This document shows, in pieces, positions 59,678-64,000 of a DNA stretch of 64,000 bases. Position 1 is the stretch's first letter; every line of letters starts with the position of its first letter. The position numbers and the translations under genes were made by a program. The DNA comes from Larix kaempferi (Eukaryota; Streptophyta; Pinopsida; Pinales; Pinaceae), in NCBI GenBank assembly GCA_027924585.1, contig BSBM01000140.1:8357001-8421000 (forward strand), in the 5' to 3' direction. Below the pieces are notes generated by a model. That model did not search any database. It was not told the origin of the DNA and saw only the letters and a list, made by a program, of their open reading frames with translations.

Positions 59678-61892
59678 TGTTGTGGGTCTTTATATATACA
59701 AGTTTTTCATATCAGCGAGGTTTTATGGGATTTAAATAGGAGTGCATGGAATTAAACTTTACACCTTATCACAAGGAATGATTAGATAGATTAGTATTAT
59801 ATGTTTAAATTTTGTTAATAAGTTAAGGTTATAGATTAAATATTTATTTGTGTTTTATTGAAGTTTTTATAGTAGAAATGGATGCAGCATTCTCTTAAAT
59901 TTAATTTTATCATGTATATTTAATGAATTGTGTTACTAAATTAGTTTATAGGTTAAATACTTATTTTATTAAATTTTATTTTATTTTATTTTATATTAAA
60001 TGCTTTTAGATAGATTAATTTAAGAATAAAAATAGAATATAAAAGTCTCACAATTGGATTCTCAAAATCTAAAATAAAATTTTAAAAATTATATAAAATG
60101 AGTTTGCATACATAAAAAATAATAAATAGCATGTCAATCATGTCAATCATGCTTCAGGAACTAGTCATGACAATATTTTTGATAAGTATGTTAGGATTAT
60201 GCAAAAATCTTAATGACTTGAAACTTCATGTTTGATTCGGTATCGAATATCAATAGTATGTTTTTTTCTAATGGAATAATAATAATAATAAATAGCATAT
60301 AAAATAGTATTTAGAAAATGCATAATTAAATTTAGAAAATGATAATATCCAACCTTAAATCAATATTTAATTAAATTATTTATTATTTTTCATATATTTA
60401 ACATAATATGTGTTTGATAAATATATAATATAACAAAAAATATAATTAATTTACCAATTAATAAATAAGAAATGCATAATTTCAAAACAATAACTTTATA
60501 ATTATTAAATTTCAAAACAATAACTCTCATATTAAATGATTTTGAAATATACATATTTATTTTTATTTAATTTAAATTATTAAAAAATATAAGGTATATT
60601 AGTTTTAAAAAAAATAAAAAATATTAAATGTTTTTAATACCAATAGAAAATTGTATATATTTTTATATATAAATATATAAAACTATGATATAATAGTGAT
60701 GATGATGGTGGTGGTTAATTCACTAAGACCAACTTTAGTCAATTGGACCTTAACAAATTACTTGATTGTGTTAGGAAATCCTCCTTATGGATAAGTAGGA
60801 TTCCTCTTGGGATAAAGCAGGTTTCCTAAACACCTAACCCAAGACAGTAAAGAAACAAGTCGTTGTTGCTTTCTCCTAGATCTAGTCTATACACAAGCCA
60901 ATCCATGCAAACATATGCATAAGAAGGAGGAGAAGGGTAGATATTATACCTCAATCTTAAAGGTTGTCCTGAGTGCTCCTTGTTGATCCAGCTGTTAGCT
61001 TAAAAATCCAAGTTGATGAACCTACAAGACAAATAAAAGAAGACAAACATCTTCCAAAACAAGTGTATCAAACTAAATCTATTCACTAACAAGTAAACAA
61101 ATGAATGCATTCAACATAAGCCAAGTTCATTAATTAGAAAGCTTCTTTCTAATGGAAACAAGTACTTGACATGATTATATTATACCTGATCTTGCATCAG
61201 CAGCATCTCCTCTAAGCTCTCGACTTCAATCCTTCAATGGTTCGCTTCAATCCTCGGTAGCCCTCTTCATAACCAAAGAATGATCCAACGTAACAATTCC
61301 AAAATTCCAAAGAAAAGCCGTGAGAGATAGGAATTCAATGACAAACTACATTAAAAAATTAACTACCACCCTTCTGAAAATTGAAGTGCCAGATTTGTTA
61401 CTCCAAACTACATTAAAAAATTAACTACCACCCTTCTGAAAATTGAAGTGCCAGATTTGTTACTCCAAATCTTATAGTTTTTCTTATCCCAAACATAAAT
61501 TGGGCAACGTTTGAAACGAAAAATCTAACTTTGTATCATGGGCAACATTTCAAACCAAATATCTATCTCTTTTAGACTCCAGCCAGCATTTCTTTTACGG
61601 CCACCCTTTCTTTATAAGTTATAAGTGTTTGGCTTCACTTTTAATATTAAATTATTACTCAAGCTTTAATATCATATAGTTATTTTATATCTTCTTACAT
61701 CTTTATGACTGAAATTCACCAAGAAGATAAATAGGATAACTTACAGGTTTTTGGCTTCACTTTTAATAATAAATTATTACCCACACTTACCTCTTTATGA
61801 CTGAAATTCACCAAAAAGATAAATAAGATAGTGATAGGTTTGGCATGTTTATGTGGTTATTGTTTTTAGTAAATTCTATAAGAGATTGTGTT
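59678..61892. repeat. 2.15-kb tandem repeat, unit 3
   Basis: As unit 2, but lengthened by a 62-bp direct duplication at about 61346-61469. Confidence 0.9.
60950..61021 (-). other. Candidate 72-nt exon in repeat unit 3
   Basis: Same block and borders as in units 1 and 2, with the acceptor ...cttgtag; the upstream donor-like site is at 61186. Confidence 0.3.
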
Positions 61893-62790
61893 GTGTGTTT
61901 TATTTTAAATGTTTTTAGATAAGTTAAAATAAATATAAAATTATAATATAGAAATACTATATTTGAATTTTCAAAATATAAAATGAAATTTTAAAATTTT
62001 AAAAATATAAAATTTTATTAAAAAATAATGAATATCAAATAAAATAATATTTCTACAATGCACAATTAAATTTGGAAAATGTAAATAACCAATCTTAGAT
62101 GAGTGCCTTTTATTTATGATTATTTTCATAAACTATAATATATTATGTTTGTCCTAAATATATGATATAACAAAACATTATTCATTTACCAATAATAAAT
62201 AACAAATGCATAATATGCATAATTATTAAATTTCAAAATAATAAATTTAGCAATCTAAATTGTACATTATTTATTTGTATTTATTTTTTATTTTTTAAAC
62301 ATGTCAAGGTTTTATTAGTGTGGTTGCTTTCTAAGAAATTATTCCCGTAGTCATGCTAAGGGTATTTATTTTTTATTTTTTAAACATGTCAAGGTTTTAT
62401 TAGTGTGGTTGCTTTCTAAGAAATTATTCCCGTAGTCATGCTAAGGGTATTTATTTTTTATTTTTTAAACATGTCAAGGTTTTATTAGTGTAGTTGCTTT
62501 CTAAGAAATTATTCCCGTAGTCATGCTAAGGGTTGTTGTGGCCAAGCTAATCCTGAAACTTGGTGGGGAGCTATGTTAAGGATTGGTGTGGCTCAAGTCG
62601 GGTCAGATCCTTGGGTGATCTAGACCACAAACTAGTCTCAAGAGTCACAAACACAATAACAAACATTTTTTTAATTAAAAAACATAAAATATATTAATTT
62701 TTTAATTATAAAAAATGTTAAATGCTTTTAAGAACCATTAAAAATGTACACACTTTCACATATAAATATTAAAAACTATGCTATTATAAC
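61893..62790. repeat. Diverged partial fourth unit, interrupted
   Basis: 61893-62280 resembles the AT-rich part of the units from 'gttttattttaaatgnttttagata' onward, and 62650-62790 resembles the following part ('aaaaatntaaatgnttttaa...acatataaatat..aaaactatg'). Between them lies about 360 bp of unrelated sequence that includes the 85-bp repeat. The gene-like block of the units is missing. Confidence 0.6.
62278..62534. repeat. Three tandem copies of an 85-bp unit
   Basis: 'aaacatgtcaaggttttatt...gtagtcatgctaaggg' repeats at 62297, 62382 and 62467, an exact 85-bp period. I see only one substitution between copies, so the expansion is recent. Confidence 0.95.
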
Positions 62791-63004
62791 ATAACCTGTT
62801 TCTGTAATTATAAACATTATTATCATGTCAAATCAGATCGCATGGTGATCGTGTAGATTGAACAAACACTCTCACTGAAATTGCTAGTCTAGAATTGCAA
62901 AGAACACTGAAAATTGACAATGATTTAGTATGCAAAATATTGAACTGCATTGCATAAAGCTACATCAGCCAACCCTGAACAATTAAGTGGCTGCAAATAT
63001 ATAA
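62791..63004. other. Unassigned spacer
   Basis: No feature seen. Confidence 0.4.
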
Positions 63005-63510
63005 TGTTACATCAAAAATTTGAATTTCCTTGGAGGCAATCGAAAATCTCACAAAAACAAGCTTACTAAACTAGCTAAAACCCCCAGGTAGAAACATCTA
63101 ACTCCAAATCAACCATAAAGCTCACGAATTGTCCAAAATGATTTTGGAATGTGATGTAGGATGAAATTAGAAAAATATGATGCCTTTTGGAGAGAAAAAG
63201 AGGAAGGATGGGTTAGCCATAAAAGCAAGCAGTTGCCAAAACCTCTAGAGTGCCTAGCTTTTTCCTTATCCACTCAAAAGCAGAAAAAGCAATAAAAGTA
63301 GTGCAAAAGGAGTAAGTGTGCCTTTTCCACTCAAAAGAGCCAGAAAAGTAGGCAGTTTACTCATGAGTGCACTCAAGTGGATGAGGATGACAAGAGGTGG
63401 GCCCGGGAAGGCAATATGTGGCCAATAACTTAGTAAAACCACCTAGGGAAGTAATAAAATGAAATATAACTTATATCCTAAGTATGAGAGTGTGTTTTAA
63501 TGCTTTAACA
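63005..63510 (-). repeat. Candidate 3' LTR of a minus-strand retroelement at the window edge
   Basis: The right end ctttaaca is followed by ccccccttta, a minus-strand purine tract directly before TGTTAAAG. The left end is taken at tgttacat (63005). The junction text 'taaca(t)cccccc.ttaagcctaa' closely matches the one at 32175-32200, suggesting the same or a related copia family. Confidence 0.45.
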
Positions 63511-63520
63511 CCCCCCTTTA
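63511..63520 (-). other. Polypurine tract at the right-edge retroelement
   Basis: ccccccttta on the plus strand is taaagggggg on the minus strand, immediately before the LTR. Confidence 0.5.
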
Positions 63521-63659
63521 AGCCTAATTGTATGTGACAAAAATTAGAAAACTTAGGTGTCACGTCTCCAATCCCTCGGTGTCCTTCAGAGGCGATGGGA
63601 GAACACCTGGTCCATTTTTTTTCTTCCAATCCCTCCATTTTACACACTGCCACAATGGT

Positions 63660-64000
63660 AATCGATTTGCAATCCATCATTCCACAATACGTAATCTGCA
63701 TTGTGGGCTCAGAAACACGGACGCCCAATCGACGACTCCTGCAAAAACCATTCTGCATTCCGCAATCCGCATTGCGTGATTCAGAAATGCAAAAGTCCAA
63801 GTCTACGTCCCCGAAAATTTCCCTTCGGACTTCCGCAATCCGCAATCTGCAATCTGTATTGCGGGATTTGGAAATGCAAACACCCAATCCATGACGCCGG
63901 CAAACACCCTTCTGCATTCCGCAATCCACATTCCACATGCGGAACTCAAAAAGCGGAAACCTTCTTCCGCACCCGGGGAAAAATTTGCCTTCTGACTTCC
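63660..64000. repeat. ~80-bp degenerate tandem repeat running off the window
   Basis: 'ttcngnattccgcaatccgcantn' recurs at about 63750, 63824, 63908 and 63990, alternating between two half-unit types so that the higher-order period is about 158 bp. It is GC-richer than its surroundings and lies in the internal region of the right-edge element. Open frames through it on both strands reflect the repeat, not a gene. Confidence 0.65.

Noticed and set aside
62278-62534. Regular direct repeats that could suggest a CRISPR-like array
   Set aside because: The 85-bp units are contiguous, with no spacers, in a plant-type AT-rich context; it is an ordinary tandem duplication.
63471-63938. 155-codon minus-strand frame
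   Set aside because: It is a product of the ~80-bp repeat and crosses the purine tract and LTR end.

Overview
The window looks like nuclear DNA of a seed plant. It is AT-rich and gene-poor, most of its length is LTR retrotransposon in several states of decay, and the only host genes I can support are two plant-type receptor-like kinases of the LRK10-like class, one intact and one broken. The retroelement density and the style of the G-patch elements would suit a large genome such as a gymnosperm, but the sequence does not prove this.

Layout. 1-7486: tandem array (internal-LTR-internal-partial LTR-internal-LTR) of an LTR element whose only recognisable protein is a coiled coil + G-patch + CCHC zinc knuckle product; no pol is seen. 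7487-8689: part of a related LTR, continuing past 27262. 8690-27256: a minus-strand Ty1/copia element with a perfect 5-bp target duplication (ATTTT). Inside its reverse transcriptase gene sits a minus-strand Ty3/gypsy Tat-like element (11525-23169) with 2.65-kb LTRs, a tRNA-Asp-type primer site and one gag-pro-RNaseH-RT-RNaseH-integrase reading frame broken by seven stops and no frameshift. 27257-35152: copia remnants, namely a gag with zinc knuckles and a 3' LTR, then two oppositely oriented copia fragments. 35153-37500: AT-rich spacer with a possible small inverted-repeat transposon.

37801-40035: receptor-kinase pseudogene (minus). 40631-44427: truncated copia element just upstream of it. 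44428-50188: AT-rich sequence with weak TE signals. 50189-51290: a copia LTR candidate and a decayed LINE RNase H. 51725-53982: intact three-exon receptor-like kinase gene (minus, 658 aa), with two W-box motifs near its start that are also kept beside the pseudogene, and a 109-bp tandem repeat further upstream found only beside the intact gene. 55257-62790: a 2.15-kb unit repeated three times in tandem plus a fourth, older, interrupted copy; each full unit keeps the same splice-like signals on the minus strand. 63005-64000: LTR, purine tract and an ~80-bp tandem repeat of another minus-strand retroelement running off the end.

How it fits together: the order of nesting is G-patch-type LTR, then copia inside it, then Tat/gypsy inside the copia. 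The two kinases are copies of one duplicated locus, one of which has decayed. No operon-like or multi-gene system is seen.
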